In this document: positions 1 through 5,928 of the stretch, piece by piece | Numbering within the stretch: position 1 is the first letter of the stretch | Layout: each line of letters starts with the position of its first letter | Assembly: GCA_900555795.1 (NCBI GenBank) | Contig: USMP01000050.1 | Span: 1-7,908, forward strand | From: an uncultured Eubacteriales bacterium | GTDB lineage: Bacteria > Bacillota > Clostridia > Oscillospirales > Oscillospiraceae | Reading direction: 5' to 3' | Length of the DNA stretch: 7,908 nt | Program-made: the position numbers and the translations under genes | Notes under the pieces: generated by a model | Database searches by the model: none | Seen by the model: only the letters and a program-made list of their open reading frames with translations | Told to the model about the DNA's origin: nothing

Positions 1-238
1 GTTCCACCGCCTCCAGCACCAGGGAGGCGGTCATAATCTTGGTAAGGCTGGCGGGGTAGAGCCGCTCATGGATGTTGCGGGCGTACAGAATCTCCTCGGA
101 GTCCGGATCGATCAGGAGGGCAGCCTTGGCGGCAACCTCCCAGTCGCCGGTGTCCCCATCGGCGGCCCAGGCGGTGGAGGAGAGGGTAATCAGCAGAAGG
201 GCTGAGAAAAAAAGAGAGAAAAGGCGGCGAGTTTTCAT
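1..238 (-). CDS. D-alanyl-D-alanine carboxypeptidase (PBP5/DacF family), N-terminal part only
   Basis: This is the 5' end of a gene that runs off the left edge; 79 codons are visible. The product begins MKTRRLFSLFFSALLLITLS, a typical Sec signal peptide (basic n-region, hydrophobic core) with likely cleavage after the AWA near residues 23-25. The mature part has the family pattern LIDPDSEEILYARN, then PASLTKIMTA around residues 62-71. The SLTK is the SxxK motif that carries the acylated catalytic serine and lysine of low-molecular-weight penicillin-binding proteins. Family members trim the terminal D-Ala from peptidoglycan stem pentapeptides outside the membrane; in spore formers some paralogues act on forespore or cortex wall. 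The start is supported by GGGAG at about 245-249, six bases upstream of the ATG. The SxN and KTG motifs lie outside the window, so which paralogue it is (dacA, dacB or dacF) cannot be decided. It is transcribed divergently from the ComEA-like operon. Confidence 0.9.
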   Translation of the reverse strand, partial: MKTRRLFSLFFSALLLITLSSTAWAADGDTGDWEVAAKAALLIDPDSEEILYARNIHERLYPASLTKIMTASLVLEAVE

Positions 239-293
239 ATCATTCTCCCGAAAATTATGATATACTATCTCCGATCAGAGCGCGGTTGCCCCC

Positions 294-302
294 TGTGGAT
301 AA
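294..302 (-). other. Perfect DnaA-box 9-mer in the divergent intergenic region
   Basis: The minus strand reads TTATCCACA, an exact match to the consensus DnaA-binding 9-mer. It sits in the 126-base gap between the carboxypeptidase and ComEA-like genes, just upstream of the candidate plus-strand promoter. Only one exact copy was noticed, so this is not an origin. It could be a regulatory DnaA site or a chance match. Confidence 0.35.
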
Positions 303-308
303 CAGCGT

Positions 309-335
309 TCGACAGATTTCATTCTTTAGTATAAC
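309..335 (+). promoter_or_regulatory. Candidate sigma-A promoter of the comEA-like/two-component operon
   Basis: A TCGACA (309-314, one mismatch to TTGACA) is followed after 15 bases by TATAAC (330-335, one mismatch to TATAAT). The spacer is short of the ideal 17, so the -35 is uncertain, but the -10 stands out in an AT-rich stretch. Transcription would start near 342, leaving a leader of about 23-38 bases before the first gene of the operon. Confidence 0.4.
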
Positions 336-364
336 AAAAAAGGTACGGGAGTTCAACTGGGAAA

Positions 365-769
365 GTGGCCAGAAAACAAATGAAAACCGAATATTTGCTG
401 CTGGCCCTGGCGGCGGGCATGCTGTGCCTGCTGCTGGTCCAGGGGCGGGCCGCGCCTGCCGCGGAGTGGACGGGATACGCCGTCTCCACAGCCAGGGGAG
501 GCGGGGAAAATGTGACGCCGGAGCCGCTGCCGCCGGTGGATGTAAACACCGCCGGTGGGGAGGAGCTGCAGACGCTGCGGGGCATTGGCCCGGTGCTGGC
601 GGAGCGGATCATTGCCTACCGGGAGGAGCACGGTCCCTTCGGCTCCCTGGAGGAACTGCTGGAGGTAAAGGGGATCGGCCCGGCCACCCTGGACGGGCTG
701 CGGGACTACGCCGCGGCACTGCCCCCGGCGGAAAAAGAGACGAAACAAGCGGAGGAAAAAGCTGCATGA
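365..769 (+). CDS. Short membrane-anchored ComEA-like helix-hairpin-helix protein
   Basis: The 134-residue product has one N-terminal hydrophobic segment (about residues 10-26), a variable linker rich in Gly and Pro (about 30-57), and a tandem helix-hairpin-helix domain (about 58-116). Its hallmarks are VDVNTA (58-63), LRGIGPVLAERI (71-82) and VKGIGPATLDGL (101-112). This is the C-terminal DNA-binding module of ComEA, the competence protein that holds incoming DNA at the outer membrane face. Typical Firmicute ComEA also has an SLBB domain between anchor and HhH; here it is missing, and no comEC or comEB is next to it, so a role in DNA uptake is an inference. The chosen start is GTG at 365, with GGGAG at 347-351 rather far upstream; ATG at 380 (MKTEYLLL) is a credible alternative. 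The Lys/Glu-rich tail encodes the ribosome site of the next gene, and the stop overlaps that gene's ATG (ATGA). Confidence 0.8.
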   Translation: MARKQMKTEYLLLALAAGMLCLLLVQGRAAPAAEWTGYAVSTARGGGENVTPEPLPPVDVNTAGGEELQTLRGIGPVLAERIIAYREEHGPFGSLEELLEVKGIGPATLDGLRDYAAALPPAEKETKQAEEKAA

Positions 770-1440
770 AAATATTGGTGGTAGACGATGAAAAGCTGCT
801 GGTAAAGGGGATCAAATTCAACCTGGAGAACGAGGGGTATCAGGTGGAATGCGCCTATGACGGCGCCGCCGCAGTGGAGTTGGCCCGGGCAGGGAAATTT
901 GACCTCATCATCCTGGACCTGATGATGCCGGAGATTGACGGTCTGGAGGCCTGCATGCGCATCCGGGAATTTTCCAACGTGCCCATCATCATGCTTACCG
1001 CCCGCAGTGAGGATACCGATAAGATCATCGGCTTTGAGTGCGGGGCGGACGACTATATTACAAAGCCCTTCAACATTTTGGAACTGAAGGCCCGCATCCG
1101 GGCCATGCTCCGCCGGTCCACCGGCGCGTCCCAGGCCAAGAGCCAGATCACCGTGGGGGATTTGACCCTGGATACGGAGCAGCGGGTGGCGATCCGGGAT
1201 GGGAAGACGGTGGAACTGACGGCCAAGGAGTATGACCTGATCGAACTGCTGATGAAAAACCCCCGCCGGGTGTACAGCCGGGAAAATCTGATGAATGTGG
1301 TGTGGGGGTACTCCTACACCGGGGACTACCGGACGGTGGATGTGCACATCCGCCGCCTGCGGGAGAAGCTGGAGCGGCAGCCGGCGGAGCCGGAGTATAT
1401 CATGACCAAGTGGGGAGTTGGCTACTATTTTAAGGGGTAA
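766..1440 (+). CDS. OmpR/PhoB-family DNA-binding response regulator
   Basis: A 224-residue two-component response regulator, full length for the family. The receiver domain (about 1-115) shows the acidic pocket D7-D8, the phospho-acceptor D51 in LIILDLMMPEIDG, the conserved T78 (MLTAR) and K100 (DYITKPF). The C-terminal winged helix (about 127-223) has the OmpR pattern LTAKEYDLIELL, the RTVDVHIRRLREKL recognition helix and the WGVGYYF end. It would be phosphorylated by the kinase encoded next and then bind promoter DNA. The start is ATG at 766 with GGAGG at 751-755; the ATG overlaps the stop of the ComEA-like gene by four bases, suggesting translational coupling. The sequence resembles the WalR/MtrA/RegX3 group, but the exact orthologue cannot be settled from sequence alone. 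Confidence 0.95.
   Translation: MKILVVDDEKLLVKGIKFNLENEGYQVECAYDGAAAVELARAGKFDLIILDLMMPEIDGLEACMRIREFSNVPIIMLTARSEDTDKIIGFECGADDYITKPFNILELKARIRAMLRRSTGASQAKSQITVGDLTLDTEQRVAIRDGKTVELTAKEYDLIELLMKNPRRVYSRENLMNVVWGYSYTGDYRTVDVHIRRLREKLERQPAEPEYIMTKWGVGYYFKG
1412..1417 (+). promoter_or_regulatory. Oddly placed ribosome site before the kinase gene
   Basis: GGGGAG lies inside the last codons of the response regulator and directly abuts the TTG at 1418, too close to serve it. It is nine bases from an in-frame ATT at 1427. This makes either a TTG start with poor signals or a rare ATT start possible. No in-frame ATG exists between here and the first membrane segment. Confidence 0.4.
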
Positions 1441-2845
1441 GTTTTCCTTACAGCTGAAAATCAGCATCAGCTATATTGCCATCATTCTGCTGATCCTGGT
1501 GCTCATGAACACCTACCCGCTGCTGGTGAGCCAGGACCTGGTGTTCCGCGCCAAGCACACGACCCTGCAGAGCGGCGCGGCGGCCATCAATGCGGCTGTC
1601 ACCGGTCTGGACGAACTGACAGAGGAGACGGTGGCTCAGGCCATGGCGGATCTGGAGCCGAACGGCATTTCCCGGGCTATTGTCACAGACCGCTACGGAA
1701 AGGTGCTCTATGATACCCGCGAGGCCGGCAACGCCACGGGCTACTACGTCTTTTATACCGAATTGGTACAGGCTCTCCGGGGCAACAACGCGGTGTACAG
1801 CGTCTATCAGGAGGGGGCCTTTCACTCCAGTGCCGCCCAGCCGGTGCTCTATCGCAACCAGATCATCGGCGGCGTATATGTCTATGAGTATGACACCCAG
1901 CAGGCGGACCTGCTGGAGACCCTGCAAGGCAATCTGATGCGCATCTCCCTGGGCCTGGCGGCCCTGGTGCTGGTGCTGAGCATGGTGTTCAGCCGCAGCA
2001 TTGCCAAGCGGGTGGCCAGCCTGCAAACGGCGATCCGGGGGGTGCGGGAGGGCGCCTACAACCAGAGGGCGATCCTCTCCGGCCACGATGAATTCACCCA
2101 GATCGCCGGGGAGTTCAACGAGTTGGTGGACCGGCTGCAGGAGACGGAGGGCGCCCGGCGTCAGTTTGTCTCCGACGCGTCCCATGAACTGAAGACGCCC
2201 CTGGCGGCCATCCGGCTGCTGACGGACTCCATTTTGCAGAACGAGAATATCGATAACGACACCGCCCGGGAGTTTGTCAGCGACATCGGTCAGGAGGCGG
2301 AGCGGCTCAGCCGCATCACCGAGGATCTGCTGCGTCTGACCCGGCTGGACAGCGGCGTCCCTGAGCCGCCTGCCCGGGTGGAGGTGGCCCCTGTGCTGGA
2401 GCGGGTGCTGCGGATGCTGCGGCCGGTGGCCCAGGAGAAGGAAATCGCCATCCAGGTGGAGGTGGACGACGACGCGGCCGTGATTGCCACGGTGGGCGAA
2501 CTGCACCAGATTCTCTATAACCTGGCGGAAAACGCCATCAAGTATAACCGCCGGGGCGGCTATATCCGGGTGGCTACGGAACTGGGGCCGGAGGCCACCA
2601 CCATTCTGGTGGAGGACAATGGCATTGGCATTCCGGAGGGGGATCTGAACAATGTGTTCAAGCGGTTTTACCGGGTGGACAAGGCCCGCTCCCGGGCCGC
2701 CGGCGGCACGGGGCTGGGCCTGAGTATTGTCAGCGACACCGTCAGCCGCCGGGGCGGCACAATCCGCGCCCAGCGGCGGGCGGAGGGTGGTACCCGGTTT
2801 ATTGTCACGCTGCCGTGTCTGGAGAGAGAGGAGGTGCGGCCATGA
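1418..2845 (+). CDS. Sensor histidine kinase (two-TM, extracytoplasmic sensor, HAMP, HisKA, HATPase)
   Basis: A membrane histidine kinase of up to 475 residues, the partner of the preceding regulator. Membrane segment 1 is at about 16-38. An extracytoplasmic region at about 40-172 contains AIVTDRYGKVLYDT and, later, NQIIGGVYVYEYD, a pattern typical of PDC/Cache-like sensor folds. Membrane segment 2 is at about 175-192, followed by a HAMP linker (about 193-245). The HisKA domain has phospho-acceptor H256 in SHELKTPL. The ATPase domain has the N box (NLAENAIKYN, 368-377), the G1 box DNGIGIP (400-406), an F box FKRFYRVDKARS (414-425) and the G2 box GGTGLGLSIV (429-438). All catalytic motifs are intact. 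The 5' end overlaps the regulator by 23 bases and the start codon is uncertain: TTG at 1418, or ATT at 1427 with better ribosome-site spacing. The stop overlaps the next ATG by four bases. The ligand is unknown. Confidence 0.93.
   Translation: MATILRGKFSLQLKISISYIAIILLILVLMNTYPLLVSQDLVFRAKHTTLQSGAAAINAAVTGLDELTEETVAQAMADLEPNGISRAIVTDRYGKVLYDTREAGNATGYYVFYTELVQALRGNNAVYSVYQEGAFHSSAAQPVLYRNQIIGGVYVYEYDTQQADLLETLQGNLMRISLGLAALVLVLSMVFSRSIAKRVASLQTAIRGVREGAYNQRAILSGHDEFTQIAGEFNELVDRLQETEGARRQFVSDASHELKTPLAAIRLLTDSILQNENIDNDTAREFVSDIGQEAERLSRITEDLLRLTRLDSGVPEPPARVEVAPVLERVLRMLRPVAQEKEIAIQVEVDDDAAVIATVGELHQILYNLAENAIKYNRRGGYIRVATELGPEATTILVEDNGIGIPEGDLNNVFKRFYRVDKARSRAAGGTGLGLSIVSDTVSRRGGTIRAQRRAEGGTRFIVTLPCLEREEVRP
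2829..2836 (+). promoter_or_regulatory. Consensus ribosome site that fixes the start of the GerMN lipoprotein
   Basis: AGGAGGTG, a near-perfect anti-Shine-Dalgarno match, ends seven bases before ATG 2842. It rules out the in-frame upstream start at 2815, which would put nine extra polar residues before the signal peptide and spoil the lipoprotein leader. Confidence 0.85.
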
Positions 2846-3747
2846 AGCGCTGGCTGGCCTCGGCGCTGTGTCTGGCGCTGCTGTTCTCCGGCTGTGCCGC
2901 TGCGTCCAGCGATACGGATGAGGGCTACACGGTCTACTACCTGGCGGGCTCCGCCTCCGCTCGGGGCAGCGATGCCATTCAGGCCCGCGATGAGCAGCTG
3001 GAACTGGCGGAGGACGCGGGGGTGGAGGAGACTGCCGCCGCGGTGGTGGAGCGGCTGCTTCTGGGCTCCTCCGACGGGATGTTGGCCAGCCCCATCCCCT
3101 CCTCGGTGGAACTTTTGTCCCTGTCGGTGGAGAACCGGATGGCCTATGTGGATTTTTCCAGCGGCTATACCCAGCTGAACGGCGTGGATCTGACCCTGGC
3201 AGACTACTGCCTGACGCTGAGCCTGACCGCACTGGAGGGCGTCAGCGCCGTCACCATCCTATCCCAGGGGCGCCCGCTGGGTCAGCAGCCCAAGGCGGTG
3301 TTCTATGAGCGGGATGTGCTGCTCTCCACCATGGACGATGTGCTGCGCACGGTGGAGGTGACGCTGTATTTCCTGAACAGTGACGGTGTCCTTTCCGGAG
3401 AGAAGCGGCAGCTGGAGATCTATGAGGGACAGACTCTGGCGGAGAATCTGGTGGCCGCCCTGCTGGCGGGGCCGGAGGATCGGACGCTTACGGCGGCCAT
3501 TCCCCAGGGCTTCGCCATCCACTCGGTGCGGGTGGAGAATGGAATTTGTTATGTCAACCTACCGTCGGACGCGCTGGACCTTCTGCCGGAGGATGAGGAC
3601 CAGCAGCGGATGATTCTCTGGTCCCTGTCGGATTCGCTGTACTCCATGGAGAAGGTGGAGGGCCTGCGGTTTTTGGTGGACGGGCAGGAACTGCTCCGCT
3701 TTGGCTCGGTACCGGTGGACAGCGTGCTGACCCGGCCCCAGGGGTGA
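2842..3747 (+). CDS. Lipoprotein with two GerMN domains
   Basis: A 301-residue secreted lipoprotein. It begins MKRWLASALCLALLFSGC, with a lipobox LFSGC that places the lipidated cysteine at residue 18. Two related GerMN-type modules follow: about 29-146 and about 172-285. Each has a VYYL or LYFL strand, an amphipathic helix ending in LL-G (VVERLLLGS, VAALLAGP), a segment with I-P, a S-VEN strand, then YV(D/N) and a helix before the final strand (AVTILSQGRPL, GLRFLVDGQEL). GerMN domains occur in Bacillus GerM (sporulation and germination, cell wall related) and in actinobacterial LpqB, which is encoded after mtrAB and modulates the MtrB kinase. The same gene order here suggests a surface accessory of this kinase or a wall-related output, but this is inference. 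There is no C-terminal beta-propeller as in LpqB. It is the last gene of the operon, followed by a hairpin. Confidence 0.88.
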   Translation: MKRWLASALCLALLFSGCAAASSDTDEGYTVYYLAGSASARGSDAIQARDEQLELAEDAGVEETAAAVVERLLLGSSDGMLASPIPSSVELLSLSVENRMAYVDFSSGYTQLNGVDLTLADYCLTLSLTALEGVSAVTILSQGRPLGQQPKAVFYERDVLLSTMDDVLRTVEVTLYFLNSDGVLSGEKRQLEIYEGQTLAENLVAALLAGPEDRTLTAAIPQGFAIHSVRVENGICYVNLPSDALDLLPEDEDQQRMILWSLSDSLYSMEKVEGLRFLVDGQELLRFGSVPVDSVLTRPQG

Positions 3748-3756
3748 GAATAGACA

Positions 3757-3792
3757 GCGTCCCCGCCCCCGCAGCCGCGGGAGTGGGGACGC
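3757..3792. terminator. Strong hairpin between convergent genes, probable bidirectional terminator
   Basis: GCGTCCCC (3757-3764) pairs with GGGGACGC (3785-3792). The pairing continues inward, with one G-T pair and one C-A mismatch, to a four-base AGCC loop, giving about 16 stem positions. It lies ten bases after the lipoprotein stop and six bases beyond the trmB stop. On the plus strand it is followed by TTCATTTA, on the minus strand by TGTCTATTCTC, so both U-tracts are weak. The extreme GC content of the stem and its position between convergent genes support a shared terminator. Confidence 0.75.
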
Positions 3793-3797
3793 TTCAT

Positions 3798-4505
3798 TTA
3801 CAGGGCGTCCGGTGTGGAATCGGATTTGGCGGCGGGGGCCTCCGCCTCGTCTTTTGGCGCCTCCCAGGGGACCTTCGTGCCCACGCACCGGTTAATAGGT
3901 AGTCCCTCGGCGTAGAATTTGGCCTCGTAGTCGGTCATGACCCCCTGGGGCCCCGCCCCGTGGAGGTCGCGGATCACTTCACTGAGCGTATAGCCCGCGT
4001 GGGGAAACTCCAGCAGGGAGAATTCAAAGAGGGGCTGATTGTCCGTCTTGAACTGGATCTCTCCGCCCAGCTTCAGCACCTTCCGGTACCGCTCCAGAAA
4101 GCCCCGGTGGGTCAGCCGGCGCTTGGCCTGGCCCTGGGGCGGCCAGGGATCGCAGAAGTTGACATAAATCGTATCCACCTCGTCCTGGGCAAAGTAGTCC
4201 GGCAGCAGCGCGGCGTCGCCCACCACAAAAAACACATTGCGGGCCTGGGCCGCAACCGCTCGCTCCATGGCCACCACCAGGGCGTCCGGTACCTTCTCAA
4301 TGCCGATGAACAGCACCTCCGGGGACTGTAGGGCGGTTTCTACCGTGAAGCGCCCTTTGCCGCAGCCCAATTCCACCCGCAGTTCCTTTGCCTCCGGCAT
4401 CAGTGTCTTACGCCAGGCCCCCTTCAGACGGAAGCCGTCGGTGACGCGGACGGACCGGCAGGCCTCCATCCGGGGAATCAGGTTCTTCTTTTTTCGCATC
4501 CGCAT
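3798..4505 (-). CDS. trmB: tRNA (guanine-N7-)-methyltransferase TrmB
   Basis: This 235-residue enzyme uses S-adenosylmethionine to methylate N7 of G46 in the variable loop of tRNAs, in the cytoplasm. Visible hallmarks are the SAM-binding VELGCGKGRF (44-53), the acidic end of the second strand FIGIEK (66-71), VVGDAALL (94-101), the catalytic-region NFCDPWPP (116-123) followed by KRRLTHRGFL (128-137), and the C-terminal TDYEAKFYAEGLPINR (191-206), a signature of the family. Two oddities are seen: the usual basic PK(K/R)RH after DPW is replaced by PPQGQ, and the last 20 or so residues are an Ala/Glu/Asp/Ser-rich tail beyond the normal end. The ATG at 4505 is chosen because AGGAGG at 4515-4520 is nine bases upstream; the next ATG, at 4499, is farther away. 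It has a strong promoter of its own and sits 84 bases downstream of the MFS gene. Confidence 0.95.
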   Translation of the reverse strand: MRMRKKKNLIPRMEACRSVRVTDGFRLKGAWRKTLMPEAKELRVELGCGKGRFTVETALQSPEVLFIGIEKVPDALVVAMERAVAAQARNVFFVVGDAALLPDYFAQDEVDTIYVNFCDPWPPQGQAKRRLTHRGFLERYRKVLKLGGEIQFKTDNQPLFEFSLLEFPHAGYTLSEVIRDLHGAGPQGVMTDYEAKFYAEGLPINRCVGTKVPWEAPKDEAEAPAAKSDSTPDAL

Positions 4506-4536
4506 GCCAGGATACCTCCTGAAAATATCTCAGGAA

Positions 4537-4565
4537 ATCATACCACAGATACAGGAACTTGACAA
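4537..4565 (-). promoter_or_regulatory. Strong sigma-A promoter of trmB
   Basis: On the minus strand TTGTCA (4560-4565) and TATGAT (4537-4542) each match the consensus at five of six positions, with an exact 17-base spacer. The bases just before the -10 are TGG, giving an extended -10. Predicted start is near 4530, with a leader of about 25 bases that carries the AGGAGGT site. This indicates trmB can be transcribed independently of the MFS gene upstream. Confidence 0.75.
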
Positions 4566-4589
4566 GGTGGGATTCGCGGAGCGGGCGGG

Positions 4590-5813
4590 TCAATAGGCCC
4601 GGTTGTAGACTTTTTTGATATCCTCCCGGCCGCGCCACACGATGAGATAACAGGGGAGCATGCCCAGAAGGCTTACCGCCGTAACGCACACCCGGTAGTC
4701 CAGCACCTCCCCCAGGGCGCCCACCGCCACGGTGAGTACAGTGGGCACCAGAGCGAAAAGAGCGTTAAAGACGGCGTTGATTTTGGAGCGCATGTGGTCG
4801 GGCAGGTAATTTTGTACACTGCTCTCCCGCAGTGTGGCGCTGTTGATGCCCAGAAAGCCGCAGACGCCCCGGTTGACCAGCATCAGCGGAAAGCCCAGCC
4901 ACAGCAGAAGCGCGTCCATGGCGCTGTAGGTGAGGTAGACCATGTAGGCCAGGGAGAACCGCTTTTCCGGCGGGATCTCAAACCGGTAGTGGACCAGTCC
5001 GCCCACAGTCCGCCCCACAAATTGCGCGGTGGTAAAGAGGGCGTACATGGTAATGCTCAGCCCCGGCGCGGTGCGGAACCAGGCCCGGACCAGGGGCTCC
5101 GTGGCCTCGCTGATCCCCTGGGTGATGGGCATATAGCTGTAGATCCGCAGCAGCCCCTTCTCCCGACGGAGATAGGCAAAGCCCTCCTGAAAGTCCCGGA
5201 TATAGGCCCGCAGATCAAACCTCCCGCCCTGGCGCGCCCTTTCCTCCACCTGGATCCGGGTTTCCAGCGTGGCGGCCAGCAGCAGCAGAACCCCCTCACC
5301 CAGGCAGATGGGGCCCAGGCCCAGATTGGCGTACAGGATGCTGGCCACCGGGGTCATGACCATGGTGACGGTGGGGTAAATCATCCCGGAGACGGTATAG
5401 CCCTTCTGGGCGAAGCCGGCGGGGATCAGGTTGGGGTAGAGGCTGGTGTAGGTCAGGGAGTAGATCGAGCCGATGGAACTGGACAGCAGGGAGAACAGCA
5501 GGTACAGGGGCAGAGAGAAGCTGTTGCCCGTAAGGTACCAGCCGAAGAGAAGGTAGATGGCTCCCAGCAGGTAGTCCAGCCCTACAATGACCGGCTTGCG
5601 CCGGAAATGATCCAGGTAGGGGGAGGCTAAAACCGGCAGAAGGATGCGGGGCAGGGCGGATACAGCGGTGAAAAGGGCCGAGATCAGGGTGCTGCCGGTA
5701 TTGTCGAATACGACAAAGCCCAGGGCGAATCCCATGGCCACGCCTCCCACGGCGCTGATGACGGTGCCCAGGGTTATAATGGTGAAATTTTTGCTCCAAA
5801 GGGTTTGCTTCAT
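4590..5813 (-). CDS. Major facilitator superfamily (MFS) transporter
   Basis: A 407-residue polytopic membrane protein with about 11-12 hydrophobic segments in two halves separated by a charged cytoplasmic loop at about 184-222 (ETRIQVEERARQGGRFD and following). The loop between helices 2 and 3 has YLDHFRRKPVIV (67-76 and on), a version of MFS motif A (G-D-R-GRR). An R-S-K-NA pattern after helix 10 (DHMRSKINAVFNAL, from about 339) resembles exporters of the MFS_3/EntS-like group. The likely role is proton-coupled efflux, but the substrate cannot be read from sequence. The start is set at ATG 5813 (MKQTLWSKNF): GAGGA lies at 5820-5824 with six bases spacing, while the longer frame from ATG 5846 would begin inside the -10 box and lacks a ribosome site. 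It follows the TPR regulator on the same strand after a 115-base gap. Confidence 0.85.
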   Translation of the reverse strand: MKQTLWSKNFTIITLGTVISAVGGVAMGFALGFVVFDNTGSTLISALFTAVSALPRILLPVLASPYLDHFRRKPVIVGLDYLLGAIYLLFGWYLTGNSFSLPLYLLFSLLSSSIGSIYSLTYTSLYPNLIPAGFAQKGYTVSGMIYPTVTMVMTPVASILYANLGLGPICLGEGVLLLLAATLETRIQVEERARQGGRFDLRAYIRDFQEGFAYLRREKGLLRIYSYMPITQGISEATEPLVRAWFRTAPGLSITMYALFTTAQFVGRTVGGLVHYRFEIPPEKRFSLAYMVYLTYSAMDALLLWLGFPLMLVNRGVCGFLGINSATLRESSVQNYLPDHMRSKINAVFNALFALVPTVLTVAVGALGEVLDYRVCVTAVSLLGMLPCYLIVWRGREDIKKVYNRAY

Positions 5814-5844
5814 AGTGTGTCCTCGCTTTCCACTTGCTGCACCC

Positions 5845-5874
5845 ATTATACGGCCTGCGCTTAAGAAAAGGAAA
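5845..5874 (-). promoter_or_regulatory. Probable promoter of the MFS transporter gene
   Basis: A perfect TATAAT is read on the minus strand at 5845-5850. The best -35 at a workable distance is TTTCCT (5869-5874), only three of six matches, 18 bases away. A consensus -10 with a poor -35 is what activator-dependent promoters look like, so this could be the target of the adjacent regulator. Transcription would begin near 5838, downstream of the alternative ATG at 5846. Confidence 0.55.
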
Positions 5875-5928
5875 GCCAGTTGTTTTGAGAAAATTGTCCT
5901 TACAAAATCGACTAAATAAAAAAATACA

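Noticed and set aside
286..765. An open frame from 286 that runs in frame into the response regulator, suggesting a longer 384-residue protein.
   Set aside because: Its first 160 residues are a low-complexity Gly/Ala/Arg shadow of the ComEA-like gene. The receiver domain starts exactly at ATG 766, which has a ribosome site.
706..1467. A 253-codon minus-strand open frame opposite the response regulator.
   Set aside because: No recognisable motifs and no ribosome site; the opposite strand encodes an intact OmpR-type regulator.
1448..3232. A 594-codon minus-strand open frame opposite the kinase and lipoprotein genes.
   Set aside because: The translation is Pro/Arg/His/Gln-rich with no domain pattern. 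It is a typical antisense shadow of GC-rich genes, and the plus-strand genes have full family motifs.
4518..4534. A five-base inverted repeat (CCTGA/TCAGG) around the trmB ribosome site, considered as a translational switch.
   Set aside because: The predicted transcript start lies in or next to the upstream arm, so the hairpin probably cannot form in the RNA; the arms are also very short.
4794..5630. A 278-codon plus-strand open frame opposite the MFS gene.
   Set aside because: Its Gln/Gly/Asp/Val-rich translation is the reverse complement of hydrophobic helices and has no family pattern.
5814..5928. The gap between the TPR regulator and the MFS gene, searched for a small signalling-peptide gene and for a terminator.
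   Set aside because: No small frame with a ribosome site is present. The run of seven T at 5918-5924 has no GC-rich stem before it, so it is not called a terminator.
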